The notes under the pieces were generated by a model, which was given only the letters and a program-made list of their open reading frames with translations, made no database searches and had not been told where the DNA came from. A stretch of 64,000 bases of DNA, from positions 62,001-126,000 of the forward strand of contig NZ_FOLC01000005.1 in the NCBI RefSeq assembly GCF_900112135.1, in the 5' to 3' direction. This document shows positions 28,290 through 36,877 of this stretch, piece by piece (positions within the stretch are counted from its first letter, which is position 1; each line of letters opens with the position of its first letter). This DNA is from Collimonas sp. OK412. Lineage in GTDB: Bacteria > Pseudomonadota > Gammaproteobacteria > Burkholderiales > Burkholderiaceae_D. The position numbers and the translations under genes are program-made.

Positions 28290-29204
28290 ATGAATCTGTT
28301 CGAGGCGATGAAAGTATTTGTCAAAGTGACTGAAACCGGCAGCTTGTCGGGCGCGGCGCGGATCCTGAACCTGTCCAATCCCTCGGTGACGCGGCACATC
28401 GCCGACCTCGAGCAATACCTGGGCGCGCGCCTGCTGAACCGCAGCACGCGCCGCCTCAGTCTGACCGATACCGGCAGCGCTTACCTGGAGCGCTGCAAGC
28501 AGGTGCTGGCCGATCTTGAGCAAGCCACGCTGGCGGCCGGCATGCATGCCGCCAACCCGAGCGGCGTGTTGCGCGTCAACGCGCCGGTGTCGTTCTCCGT
28601 CAACCACCTGGGCCGGCTGCTGCCGCTGTATGCGCAGCGGTATCCGAATGTGGAGCTGGATGTGACCTTGTCCGACCGCATTGTCGACCTGGTCGAAGAA
28701 GGTTTCGACCTGGCGATCCGCATCGGCCGCCTGCAAAACTCCAGCCTGGTGATGCGCAAGCTGGCCAAGGCGCATGTGCTGACCTGCGCTGCCCCGGCTT
28801 ATCTGGCGCAGCACGGCGTGCCGCAGCATCCTGACGACCTGGCCCGGCATGCCTGCCTGACATACGCCTATATGCAGCCAGGCAATGAATGGCGCCTGCA
28901 GCGCGACGGCAAGGTCCATACGGTGCGCGTCGGCGGCGGCCTGCATTGCAACAACGGCGATCTGCTGATGGCGGCGGCGGTAGCCGGCATGGGCATCATC
29001 CGCGAGCCGACGTTCATCATCGGCGACGCCATCCGCGACGGCCGCCTGCAGCCGATCCTCACCGATTACCACGGCGACGCCCTGGCGGTCCACGCGGTGT
29101 ATCCGAGCCGCCAGCACCTCTCGGCCAAAGTGCGCACCTTTGTTGATTTCCTGGCGCAGCAGTTCGGCGAAGTGCCGGCCTGGGACCGCGACCTGCCAAT
29201 ATGA
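28290..29204 (+). CDS. LysR-family transcriptional regulator
   Basis: This 304-residue regulator has an N-terminal winged helix-turn-helix (FVKVTETGSLSGAARILNLSNPSVTRHIADLEQYLGARLLNR, about 10-52) and a periplasmic-binding-like effector domain from about 92. The wording of the helix region and SDRIVDLVEEGFDLAIRIGRL place it in the large CrgA-like branch. It probably regulates the divergent doxX-ygiD unit; the effector may be an aromatic or quinone compound, by inference. A strong terminator follows. Confidence 0.9.
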   Translation: MNLFEAMKVFVKVTETGSLSGAARILNLSNPSVTRHIADLEQYLGARLLNRSTRRLSLTDTGSAYLERCKQVLADLEQATLAAGMHAANPSGVLRVNAPVSFSVNHLGRLLPLYAQRYPNVELDVTLSDRIVDLVEEGFDLAIRIGRLQNSSLVMRKLAKAHVLTCAAPAYLAQHGVPQHPDDLARHACLTYAYMQPGNEWRLQRDGKVHTVRVGGGLHCNNGDLLMAAAVAGMGIIREPTFIIGDAIRDGRLQPILTDYHGDALAVHAVYPSRQHLSAKVRTFVDFLAQQFGEVPAWDRDLPI

Positions 29205-29230
29205 AAAAAGGCCGCATCAGCGGCCTTTTT
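29204..29230. terminator. Bidirectional terminator between lysR and phasin genes
   Basis: A GGCCGC-ATCA-GCGGCC hairpin is flanked by A6 and T5, so it can end both convergent transcripts. Confidence 0.88.
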
Positions 29231-29251
29231 CCTGGATCGGCAAGCGAGGAC

Positions 29252-29806
29252 TTACTTCTTGCTGCGCGGCGTCGCCGCCTTGGTCAGCTGCGCGCCGGCG
29301 TTGTTCAGGTTGGCTTCCAGCGTTTCCACCGCCTGCTTGGCATTCTTGGTCAGCTGCTCATAACCGGCATTGGCGTTGCTGATCACTGATTTCAGGATCG
29401 CGATCGCATTTTCGGAACCGGCCGGCGCGTTCTTGCTGACTTCTTCAATCAAGGCATTGATGCGGCGGCTGGTTTCCGCCAATTGCGCTTCTGCGGCACG
29501 CGTGTATTCGGCCTGGGTGCCGGAAGCAATGCTGGCAAGGTGACGGCCGTAGGCTGCAGCCTTTTCGGCGCCAGGCTTGGCCTGGGCCGCAGAGATGTTG
29601 AGGAATTCCTGCGGATCCTTGGCGCTCAGCAGCTGCTTGGCGGCGCCGCCGGATTCTTCCAGCGAAGCCTTGGCCGCGTTGATGTTGAGTTCGATGACTT
29701 TTTCAACGCCCTCAAAGGTTTTTGTAGTCAGGGTATTGAGCAATGCCAACTGGGCTTCGAAATGCGCTTTGGTTGCTGCGGCAAACTGTTCATGAAACGA
29801 AAACAT
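29252..29806 (-). CDS. phaP: Phasin family protein (PhaP)
   Basis: This 184-residue, mostly helical protein coats polyhydroxyalkanoate granules. It opens with FHEQFAAATKAHFEAQLALLNTLTTKTFEGVEKVIELN, the phasin_2 signature, and ends in an Ala/Lys-rich tail. ATG 29806 has an AGGAGAAGG ribosome site. It is monocistronic, and its presence implies polyhydroxybutyrate storage. The synthase genes are not in the window. Confidence 0.9.
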   Translation of the reverse strand: MFSFHEQFAAATKAHFEAQLALLNTLTTKTFEGVEKVIELNINAAKASLEESGGAAKQLLSAKDPQEFLNISAAQAKPGAEKAAAYGRHLASIASGTQAEYTRAAEAQLAETSRRINALIEEVSKNAPAGSENAIAILKSVISNANAGYEQLTKNAKQAVETLEANLNNAGAQLTKAATPRSKK

Positions 29807-29942
29807 GGCCTTCTCCTGTGTGGACAAATCAACTCTTGCTATCAATATGGCAATATTGCACATTCTATGAGCAAAATGTGAATCTGCCTCCTGCCAAATT
29901 TAACAGTCCCTAGCAGCCTGTCGGACTTAGGATGATCGGCTG

Positions 29943-30725
29943 CTAGCCCGCCGCGGCAGCGCAAACCTTCCTGTCTTTCGGTTTGCCGCCATGGCCGGCA
30001 CGGCAAGCACGGTAGGCAACCACCGTGCTTTCAAACAGCTGGCGCGCCTGCGGCGCCGGCAGTTTCGCCAGCCGTTCCGCCAGCTTGCGGCTGACCTGGA
30101 AATGCTGGTAATCGATGGGCTTTTTCCAATCCCCACCCCAGGTCAGAAAACCATGCTGCGCAAATAGTTCCACAACTTGCTCGCTGCTCCCCGCCCGGCC
30201 GGCGATGCGTTCGCCGAAAGCTTGCCCGGCCGGCGGACTGTAGGCCAGCCGGCCTTGCGCATCGCGCCGCACATACGGGTTTTGCAAAGGATTGATATCG
30301 ATCGCCAAACCGTAGGCATGCAAGGACACCGCTCCGCCGCCGGTAATCGGCCTGTCATTGAAGGCAGAAGTGTTGTTGTCCGCCATCGAGGCGTCGTCAT
30401 TGCCTTGATAATGCTCCATCAGGCGGGCCCGCGCAAGCGGGAAACGGCGCTTGAACAGCTCGTCGAACAGCGCTTTTACCTGTGGCGCGACCGCCGCCAT
30501 GACCATGATCTCGCCGTCGTCGTGGCGCACCTGGTCAAAGTCGAGATACGAGAAACGGACCACTTGCAGCTGCGGGCAGTCAACCGGCGCCCCAGGCTGC
30601 AGTACGTGCTGCTTGAGCAGCGCGCATTGCTGGCTGTCCAGTCCAGGGACGGCGGCGGCCTGCAAAGCCATCCCGGCCAGCAGCAGCGCCAGCGTCAGCC
30701 TGCGCAGCGCGGAAGCAGCCGCCAT
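29943..30725 (-). CDS. M15-family metallopeptidase (D-Ala-D-Ala carboxypeptidase type), exported
   Basis: This 260-residue protein has a signal peptide ending near LQAAAV. The zinc-site pattern of M15/VanY enzymes is present: SLHAYGLAIDIN gives His and Asp, and WKKPIDYQHFQ gives the second His. These enzymes trim peptidoglycan stem peptides. Its ATG overlaps the stop of the patatin gene (TGATG), so the two are cotranslated. The gap between its stop and the phasin start shows no terminator. Confidence 0.8.
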   Translation of the reverse strand: MAAASALRRLTLALLLAGMALQAAAVPGLDSQQCALLKQHVLQPGAPVDCPQLQVVRFSYLDFDQVRHDDGEIMVMAAVAPQVKALFDELFKRRFPLARARLMEHYQGNDDASMADNNTSAFNDRPITGGGAVSLHAYGLAIDINPLQNPYVRRDAQGRLAYSPPAGQAFGERIAGRAGSSEQVVELFAQHGFLTWGGDWKKPIDYQHFQVSRKLAERLAKLPAPQARQLFESTVVAYRACRAGHGGKPKDRKVCAAAAG

Positions 30726-31909
30726 CAGCTCACCGGCGGCATGACCAGTTCGTGCACCACCAGGCCGGCGTCGGAATCGCCGAACGTGTCGCCATTGGCT
30801 TTGACACGCTCGGCGGCCTGCATGGCGTCGGAGTAGCCTTGTTCCCAGCGCCATTCGATCGAGCCGCGCGAAAAATTGATGTCCTTGGACGGCATGTTCC
30901 AGTCATGGCCGCTATAGCGCAGGCGCACGATATGGATCGTGCTGTTGTCATGCAGGCCCTTGAATTCCTTGAGGTCCGATTTGCTGCGCAGCTCAGGCGG
31001 CAGCTTGTCGTACAGCGCTTGCGCGGCGCGCCGCAGTTGATACATGCGCAAGTAGTTTTCGATGTGGCGCTCCGAACGGGAGGCAAAGGTCACGTCTTTC
31101 TGGCGGTTCGTGATCTGGTCCAGGGTCACCGGCTCGGGACCGTTGGCGCTCCACAGATCCACCATGACGCACAAGGTGTTGCCATCGATGTCAGTCTTGG
31201 ATTCGTCGTCCAGCACCACTTCCAGCGGCGTATTCGAATACAGGCCGCCGTCCCAGTACAGGTCGCCGTCTATCCGCACCGGCGCAAAGCCGGGCGGCAG
31301 GGCGCCGCTGGCCATGATGTGCTCGACGCCGATGGTCCTTTCCTGCGAATCGAAGTTGACCAGGCTGCCGCAAGCGACCTTCATCGCGCTGACGGTCAGG
31401 CGCATGCCGCCCGGATTGTTCAGGTGCTTGAAATCGACCAGGCGCGACAGCGTTTCCGCCAGCGGGGTGGTGTCGTAAAAGCTGGCTTTCTCGGCCGGCA
31501 CCGGCCAGCCCAGCACGAAAGGATTCGGCGAACGCGGCGAGAAAAATCCCGGCACGCCGCGCGCAGTGACGTCGGTGGTGGTCCACCAGGTGTTGAACTG
31601 GCGCGCGCTGTCGGTGACCTTGCCCAGGTCCATCAGGTCGCCATGGCCGACCTGCTCCCAGAATTCCTTCAGCCGCGACAAGCGCATATCGCGCTCATTG
31701 CCGGCGATGATCGCGGCATTGATGGCGCCGATCGAAGTTCCCACCACCCAGTCCGGCGTCAGGCCGTTTTCATGCATCGCATGATAAACCCCGGCCTGAT
31801 ATGCCCCCAGCGCACCCCCGCCCTGCAATACCAGCGCCACACGCGGGGTGACGGACTCGGCTTTGGTTTTAGTACGGATTCGTGCTTTGGAAGTGGTTGC
31901 ATTGCTCAT
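30725..31909 (-). CDS. Patatin-like phospholipase with DUF3734-type C-terminus
   Basis: This 394-residue lipid acyl hydrolase has the oxyanion loop GGGALGAYQAG at 30-40. The nucleophile elbow GTSIG at 57-61 carries Ser59. The catalytic Asp is in WDGGLYSN. The C-terminal third (RSERHIENYLRMYQLRRAAQALYDKLP...) matches the DUF3734 extension. The first 20 residues are Lys/Arg-rich and there is no signal peptide, so it is cytoplasmic or a secretion substrate. ATG 31909 was preferred over an upstream frame extension. Confidence 0.87.
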   Translation of the reverse strand: MSNATTSKARIRTKTKAESVTPRVALVLQGGGALGAYQAGVYHAMHENGLTPDWVVGTSIGAINAAIIAGNERDMRLSRLKEFWEQVGHGDLMDLGKVTDSARQFNTWWTTTDVTARGVPGFFSPRSPNPFVLGWPVPAEKASFYDTTPLAETLSRLVDFKHLNNPGGMRLTVSAMKVACGSLVNFDSQERTIGVEHIMASGALPPGFAPVRIDGDLYWDGGLYSNTPLEVVLDDESKTDIDGNTLCVMVDLWSANGPEPVTLDQITNRQKDVTFASRSERHIENYLRMYQLRRAAQALYDKLPPELRSKSDLKEFKGLHDNSTIHIVRLRYSGHDWNMPSKDINFSRGSIEWRWEQGYSDAMQAAERVKANGDTFGDSDAGLVVHELVMPPVS

Positions 31910-32004
31910 TTGGCGCCCGTCTTGTGTAGGGAAGAGCAATCATATTAACCGATAGCGGCGGACGGCAGCGGCCACAGCCGATATGTCATCAAACCATCAT
32001 AAAC

Positions 32005-32023
32005 AGTAACGATTCTCATTTGT
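32005..32023. promoter_or_regulatory. Candidate Fur box upstream of fbpA
   Basis: AGTAACGATTCTCATTTGT matches 11 of 19 positions of the Fur consensus and contains the strong half-site GATTCTCATT. A second AT-rich patch near 32068-32082 (AATGAATTATCATT) is a one-base-shifted lookalike. Its place 80 bases before an iron transporter gene supports iron regulation. Confidence 0.5.
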
Positions 32024-32102
32024 GATATATTAGCCTAGCCTTAAATGTAACTATTTGTTACGAGCAATGAATTATCATTCGATCACCAAAACAGGAGTCT
32101 CC

Positions 32103-33137
32103 ATGTTGTTGCGCTCTCTCATCGCCAGCGCCGTGCTGGCCGCCAGTTCGGCTACCGTTATCGCTCAAGAGCAGGTGCTGAACCTGTATTCGGCGCGCCA
32201 CTATCAAACCGACGAAGCGCTGTATGGCAATTTCACCAAGGCTACCGGCATCAAGATCAACCGCGTCGACGGCGACGACGCCGGCACCGTTGCGCGCCTG
32301 AAGAGCGAAGGCGCGGCCAGTCCGGCCGACGTGATCTTGCTGGTGGATGCGGCGCGCCTGTGGCGGGCGGAACAAGACGGCTTGTTCCAGCCGGTGAAAT
32401 CGGCCATCCTCGACGAACGCATCCCGGCCAACCTGCGCGGCAAGGACAATGGCAAAGGATCGCAGTGGTTCGGTTTTTCGACTCGCGCCCGCGTGATCGT
32501 CTACAACAGGCAAAACGTCCAGCCGCAAGACGTCGAGACCTACGAAGCGCTGGCCGATCCGAAGAACAAGGGCAAGCTGTGCACCCGCTCCGGTTCGCAT
32601 CCCTACAATGTGTCGCTGTTCGGCTCCTTGCTGGAACACCATGGCGAAGCCAGGACGGAAGCGCTGCTCAAGGGTTATGTCGCCAACCAGGCACGCTCGC
32701 CGGTGGGTGGCGACACCGACCAGATCAAGGCGGTCGCCTCCGGCGAATGCGGCGTGGCGATTTCGAATTCCTACTACGTGGCGCGGCTGATGAAATCGAG
32801 CAAGCCGGAAGATATCGAAGTCATGAAAAAAGTGGCGGTGATCTGGCCTAACCAGAAAACCACCGGCGCCCATGTCAACATCGCCGGCGCCGGCATCGCC
32901 AAGAACGCGCCGCATCGCGAGGCTGCGGTCAAGTTCCTGGAGTATTTGTCCAGCGACGACGCGCAGCGCTATTTCGCCGAAGGCAATAACGAATCGCCGG
33001 CAGTCAAAGGCGTGAAGAGCGGCAATCCGGCGCTGGATGCGCTCGGTCCGTACAAGGCGGAAGTGATCGACGTTTCCGCAGTGGGCCGCAACCAGCAGAA
33101 AGTCCAGCAATTGCTGGACCGCGCCAACTACAAATAA
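32103..33137 (+). CDS. fbpA: Ferric iron ABC transporter periplasmic binding protein
   Basis: This 344-residue protein has a signal peptide ending near VIAQEQ. The mature N-terminus VLNLYSARHYQTDEALY is the FbpA/FutA opening with a metal-binding Tyr and His. GSGECGVAISNSYY-like sequence (SGECGVAISNSYYVARL) gives the paired Tyr ligands. ATG 32103 with AGGAG was selected over ATGs at 32067 and 32055. It has its own terminator and stands apart from its permease and ATPase, which are further downstream in alternating orientation. Confidence 0.92.
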   Translation: MLLRSLIASAVLAASSATVIAQEQVLNLYSARHYQTDEALYGNFTKATGIKINRVDGDDAGTVARLKSEGAASPADVILLVDAARLWRAEQDGLFQPVKSAILDERIPANLRGKDNGKGSQWFGFSTRARVIVYNRQNVQPQDVETYEALADPKNKGKLCTRSGSHPYNVSLFGSLLEHHGEARTEALLKGYVANQARSPVGGDTDQIKAVASGECGVAISNSYYVARLMKSSKPEDIEVMKKVAVIWPNQKTTGAHVNIAGAGIAKNAPHREAAVKFLEYLSSDDAQRYFAEGNNESPAVKGVKSGNPALDALGPYKAEVIDVSAVGRNQQKVQQLLDRANYK

Positions 33138-33159
33138 TAGGAGGCCAGGATTGGAGCAA

Positions 33160-33189
33160 GGGCTGGCGCGCGATGCGCCAGCCCTTTTT
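33160..33189 (+). terminator. Terminator after fbpA
   Basis: A perfect 10-bp stem GGGCTGGCGC / GCGCCAGCCC with a 5-base loop is followed by T5, 22 bases after the fbpA stop. Confidence 0.9.
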
Positions 33190-33205
33190 CATGCCGGTGC
33201 ACGAT

Positions 33206-33289
33206 CTATTTTTTCCTGATCATGTAAATCGCCAGACCTACCATCAGCACCACGCCAAACTCCAGGCCGACCACAATATATTGCGCCAT
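33206..33289 (-). CDS. Possible 27-residue single-helix membrane protein
   Basis: A short frame starts at ATG 33289, 21 bases after the fbpC stop on the same strand, and ends at TAG 33206. The product opens MAQYIVVGLEFGVVLMVG and ends AIYMIRKK, which is one transmembrane helix with a positively charged end. It fills the gap between fbpC and the fbpA terminator almost exactly. No strong ribosome site is seen, so it would rely on coupling to fbpC. It resembles small accessory subunits of membrane complexes in shape only. Confidence 0.5.
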   Translation of the reverse strand: MAQYIVVGLEFGVVLMVGLAIYMIRKK

Positions 33290-33310
33290 GATGATTATTT
33301 ATCCGAAAAG

Positions 33311-34393
33311 TCATGCAGTTGATAAAGGGAAGGTCACCACGTGGCTCACATCCAGTTTGATGCCAATCCATTCGTCGACGGCATGGTCGTGATGCGACGG
33401 CACCAATGCCAGCAGCTCCTGGCCGCTCGCCAGCTGCAGCGTGTACAGGAATTCAGCGCCGCGGAAAGACTTGCGCTTTATGCGCGCCTTGAACGGCGAA
33501 GCGTCGTCATGCACGATATCGTCCGCGCGCAGCAACACGTCGAACGGAGCAGGCCCGTGCGCCTGGATATGCTGCAGGGCTGCGGCGCTGACGTCCTGCA
33601 AATCGCCCAAGGCGGTCGCTACCGCCGGCCGTCCATCGTGCTGGACCAGGCGGCCTGGCAGCAATACGCCGTGGCCGATGAAATCGGCGACAAAGCGCGT
33701 CGCCGGGCGATGGTACAGATCATAGGGCGCCGCCCATTGCTCCAGGTGGCCATGCTGCATCACGCCTACCACGTCACCTATCGCGAATGCTTCCAGCTGG
33801 TCGTGCGTCACCATCAGCGCCGTGATGCCGGCCTGCTTCAGGATCTGGCGCACGTCTTGCGCCAGGCGCTCGCGCAATTCGATGTCGAGGCTGGAAAACG
33901 GCTCGTCCAGCAACAGCAGGCGCGGCTCCGGCGCCAAGGCGCGCGCCAGCGCCACCCGCTGCTGCTGGCCGCCCGACAGTTGATGCGGATATTTTTCCTG
34001 CGAACCTTCCAGTCCCACCAGGGCCAGCATCTCATCGACCCGCCGCAAGCGCTGCTGGCGCGACGCGTCATGCAAGCCAAAGCCGATATTCGCGGCAATG
34101 TCCAGATGCGGGAACAAGGCAAAATCCTGGAACACCATGCCGATACGGCGCCGCTCGGCGGCAATCCTGGTCTCGGGCCCATCCAGCAGCACCTGCCCCA
34201 GAGAAATTCTCCCGCCCTGCGCCTGCTCCAGGCCGGCGATCGCGCGCAGCAAGCTGGTCTTGCCGCTGCCAGAAGGGCCGATCAGCACGCCGAGCTGGCC
34301 GGCGGCGAGCTGCAGCGACACGGCTTGCACCGCCGGCGCCGGCGCCGGCGCGCCTGGATAACTGACACTGACTTGATCGAGGGTGAGAAACAT
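33311..34393 (-). CDS. fbpC: Ferric iron ABC transporter ATP-binding protein
   Basis: This 360-residue ATPase of the FbpC/CysA/MalK class has Walker A GPSGSGKT at 39-46, signature [15 protein letters not shown], Walker B LLLLDEPFSSLD and the switch VMVTHDQ-like LMVTHDQLEAFA. A C-terminal TOBE-like regulatory domain covers about 275-355. The start is ATG 34393; a long upstream open frame is not coding. It is divergent from fbpB with 135 bases between and convergent with fbpA. Confidence 0.92.
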   Translation of the reverse strand: MFLTLDQVSVSYPGAPAPAPAVQAVSLQLAAGQLGVLIGPSGSGKTSLLRAIAGLEQAQGGRISLGQVLLDGPETRIAAERRRIGMVFQDFALFPHLDIAANIGFGLHDASRQQRLRRVDEMLALVGLEGSQEKYPHQLSGGQQQRVALARALAPEPRLLLLDEPFSSLDIELRERLAQDVRQILKQAGITALMVTHDQLEAFAIGDVVGVMQHGHLEQWAAPYDLYHRPATRFVADFIGHGVLLPGRLVQHDGRPAVATALGDLQDVSAAALQHIQAHGPAPFDVLLRADDIVHDDASPFKARIKRKSFRGAEFLYTLQLASGQELLALVPSHHDHAVDEWIGIKLDVSHVVTFPLSTA

Positions 34394-34528
34394 GGGAAAC
34401 GGATAAGTGAGGCTGGTTGCAATTCGGTTGCTCGGGATGAAGCCGCGCTTGCAGTGCAAAGCCAGCAGCGGAAAGCCGTAGTTTACCGTACTCCCGTTTG
34501 CATCCCGTAATTTCCTGCTTCCATATAC

Positions 34529-36157
34529 ATGCCACTGATCGCTCTCATCGCACTGTTGATCGCACTCCCCCTGCTCGGCATCGGCGGCGCCTGGCTTCGG
34601 CTGGATGCGCAGGCGATCGCCCTGCTGTCGCAACAGATGCAGACAGTATTGCCGGCTTACCTGGCCACCTCGGCCTGGCTGGCGCTGGCGGTAACTGCCG
34701 GCGTAGTCGTGGTCGGCGCCGCCACGGCAGTCGCGGTCAGCCTGTTCGAATTCCGCGGCCGCCGTTTTTTCCAGTGGGCGCTGCTGCTGCCGATGGCGAT
34801 GCCTGCCTATGTGTCGGCCTACGCCTACACTGACTTCCTCCAGTACAGTGGCGTGCTGCAGAGCAGCTTGCGCCAGCTTATCCCCGACCTGCGCCTGCCG
34901 GAAATACGCAGCCTGCCGGGCGCGATCTTCCTGTTCATCTTTACGCTCTATCCCTATACCTACCTGCTGGCGCGCAGCGCCTTGAACGAACGCGGAGTCC
35001 ATCTCATGGAAGCCGCGCGCTTGCTGGGCACGCCCCTGGCTGCGCGCATCCGGCGCGTGGCGCTGCCGCTGGCGCGGCCGGCGCTGATGGCCGGCGCCGC
35101 GCTGGCGCTGATGGAAACCCTGGCCGACTATGGCGTCGGCGCCTATTTTGGCTTGAGCACTTTTACCACTGGCATCTATAAAGCATGGCTGGTCATGGAC
35201 AGTCAGATGGTGGCGGCGCAACTGGCCTCGGTATTGCTGGCTATCGTCGCGCTGTTGCTGTGGGTCGAGCGCAAGGGCCAGCAGCGCATGCGCTTTTCCA
35301 GCGTACGAGGGCAACGCGGCGGTGCACCCGAAACCCGGCTTGCTCCCTTGTCTGGCTGGCGAGGTTTGCTGGCGTGGCTGGTATGCGGTTTGCCGATTGC
35401 GCTCGGGTTCGTGTTGCCGGTGCTGATCTTGCTGCGTTTGATGTGGCGCGAATTCCTGCACCAGGAAAGCGATCCCTACCTGAGCAGCGGCGTCGACCTG
35501 CTGCGTTACGCCGGCTGGGCCTGGAACAGTTTCCGCTTCGGCGCCATCGCAGCGGTGCTGGCGGTAGCAGTGGCGCTCGCGCTCAGCTATGTGCAGCGCA
35601 GCCGCGGCCTGCCCCCGTTCAAGCTATGGCTGTTGCGCCTGCTCACTCGCATGGCAGCGATGGGGTATGCCGTGCCCGGCTCGGTGATCGCAGTAGGCAT
35701 CTTGCTGCCGCTGGCCTGGCTGCAAGCGCTGGCGCCGCAAAACCAGGCCGGGATCCTGGTGACGGCGACTTCGTTCGGCATCCTGTATGCCTACCTGGTG
35801 CGCTTCAGCGCGGTTGCCGTGCAATCGATAGAGGCCGGCTATGCGCGCATCCCAGCCACCCTTGACGAAGCGGCCCGCACTCTTGGCAGCAGCGGCTGGC
35901 GCATCGCCCGCGTCCTGCACGCTCCGCTGCTGTGGCGCTCGATGGCGACTGCGTTCCTGATGGTGTTCGTGGATGTGGTCAAGGAGTTGCCTGCCACCCT
36001 GCTGCTACGGCCATTCAATACAGATACGCTGGCGGTAATCGCGCACAACCTGGCGCGCGACGAGCGGCTCGGCGAAGCGGCGCTGCCGGCATTGACGATT
36101 GTAGCCGTAGGCTTGATCCCCGTGCTGCTGGTAACCAAAGCTCTGAACCGGCGTTAA
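34529..36157 (+). CDS. fbpB: Ferric iron ABC transporter permease
   Basis: This 542-residue inner-membrane protein has two permease halves (about 50-245 and 325-535) with some twelve hydrophobic segments. Each half has an EAA-type loop for the ATPase: LMEAARLLGTPLAARIRRVALPLARPAL and TLDEAARTLGSSGWRIARVLHAPLL. This tandem form is normal for FbpB/SfuB. The intergenic region shared with fbpC shows no clear Fur box. Confidence 0.93.
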   Translation: MPLIALIALLIALPLLGIGGAWLRLDAQAIALLSQQMQTVLPAYLATSAWLALAVTAGVVVVGAATAVAVSLFEFRGRRFFQWALLLPMAMPAYVSAYAYTDFLQYSGVLQSSLRQLIPDLRLPEIRSLPGAIFLFIFTLYPYTYLLARSALNERGVHLMEAARLLGTPLAARIRRVALPLARPALMAGAALALMETLADYGVGAYFGLSTFTTGIYKAWLVMDSQMVAAQLASVLLAIVALLLWVERKGQQRMRFSSVRGQRGGAPETRLAPLSGWRGLLAWLVCGLPIALGFVLPVLILLRLMWREFLHQESDPYLSSGVDLLRYAGWAWNSFRFGAIAAVLAVAVALALSYVQRSRGLPPFKLWLLRLLTRMAAMGYAVPGSVIAVGILLPLAWLQALAPQNQAGILVTATSFGILYAYLVRFSAVAVQSIEAGYARIPATLDEAARTLGSSGWRIARVLHAPLLWRSMATAFLMVFVDVVKELPATLLLRPFNTDTLAVIAHNLARDERLGEAALPALTIVAVGLIPVLLVTKALNRR

Positions 36158-36166
36158 GAATTTGCC

Positions 36167-36586
36167 TTATCCGGCGTTGCGCCGGGCCTTGGCAGGCACC
36201 GGGCGCAGGCGACTGCGGTCCGGCGTAGAACCGGGATCCTTGTTGATCGCCGCCGATACGCCATCGCTGACGCAGTCTTTCACGAAGTCGTTCAGGGACT
36301 GCCCCTTCCCTGCCGCCGCCACACTGGCGTTACGATGCAGTTCAGGCGTGAGGCGGACGTTAAACGTGCCGCTGCAGGGCTTGTCCGGTTCCAGGCCCTC
36401 GCGCCGGCATTTGTCCAGATAAGAATCCACCGCTTCTGCAAATGCAGCTTGCAGCTCCCTGACATTTTCCGCTTCGTAGCTGACAAGATCATTGATAAAC
36501 AATATCTCGCCATGCAGGCAGCCATCCTCGATGCTGACCTCGATCGAGCCCGAATAATTTTTATAGCTGAGTATTTTGTCGCTCAT
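36167..36586 (-). CDS. hicB: HicB-family antitoxin
   Basis: This 139-residue antitoxin has an N-terminal HicB fold (YKNYSGSIEVSIEDGCLHGEILFINDLVSYEAENVRELQAAFAEAVDSYL) and a ribbon-helix-helix DNA-binding domain at about 73-113 (FNVRLTPELHRNASVAAAGKGQSLNDFV). The C-terminus is basic. It overlaps hicA by 26 bases, toxin gene first, which is the usual hicAB order. The N-terminal region should inhibit HicA and the C-terminal domain should repress the promoter. Confidence 0.9.
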   Translation of the reverse strand: MSDKILSYKNYSGSIEVSIEDGCLHGEILFINDLVSYEAENVRELQAAFAEAVDSYLDKCRREGLEPDKPCSGTFNVRLTPELHRNASVAAAGKGQSLNDFVKDCVSDGVSAAINKDPGSTPDRSRLRPVPAKARRNAG

Positions 36587-36851
36587 TGCATTCCTCGCTG
36601 GCGTTCGTCAAACCGTACTCTTTCAGCTTGCCGTTGACCTTTAACAATAAATATCTTTTCACGATATTGCCTGGATGGGGCTTATGCACAAAAATCTTAA
36701 GGCCCGCAGCGGTTCTAAAACAGCGATAAGAACCGCCCTTGTCTGAAAACTCGATAAACCCGTATGCGCTGAGCAGGCTGACCAGCTCATGCCATGTAAA
36801 GTCTGCTGGAACGGATGCAGCCCGGCTGCGCAATTTATCGGCTTTAGTCAT
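36561..36851 (-). CDS. hicA: HicA-family mRNA interferase toxin
   Basis: This 96-residue toxin has the double-stranded RNA-binding-like HicA fold: TWHELVSLLSAYGFIEFSDKGGSYRCF and FVHKPHPGNIVKRYLLLKV. HicA toxins cut mRNA using a conserved His in the GSxH/GSH segment; here that position is Tyr42 (GGSYRCF). The HKPHPGN motif keeps two histidines. The C-terminal 16 residues are an acidic/polar tail. The upstream operator-like repeat and downstream hicB support a working module, although activity is uncertain. Confidence 0.85.
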   Translation of the reverse strand: MTKADKLRSRAASVPADFTWHELVSLLSAYGFIEFSDKGGSYRCFRTAAGLKIFVHKPHPGNIVKRYLLLKVNGKLKEYGLTNASEECNERQNTQL

Positions 36852-36877
36852 TTGATTATCCTGCCCCTTCCTGAAAA

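Noticed and set aside
30752-31948. A 398-residue plus-strand frame opposite the patatin gene
   Set aside because: Antisense shadow of a gene with a complete Ser-Asp dyad.
34394-34528. Fur box in the fbpC/fbpB divergent region
   Set aside because: No stretch resembles GATAATGATAATCATTATC there.
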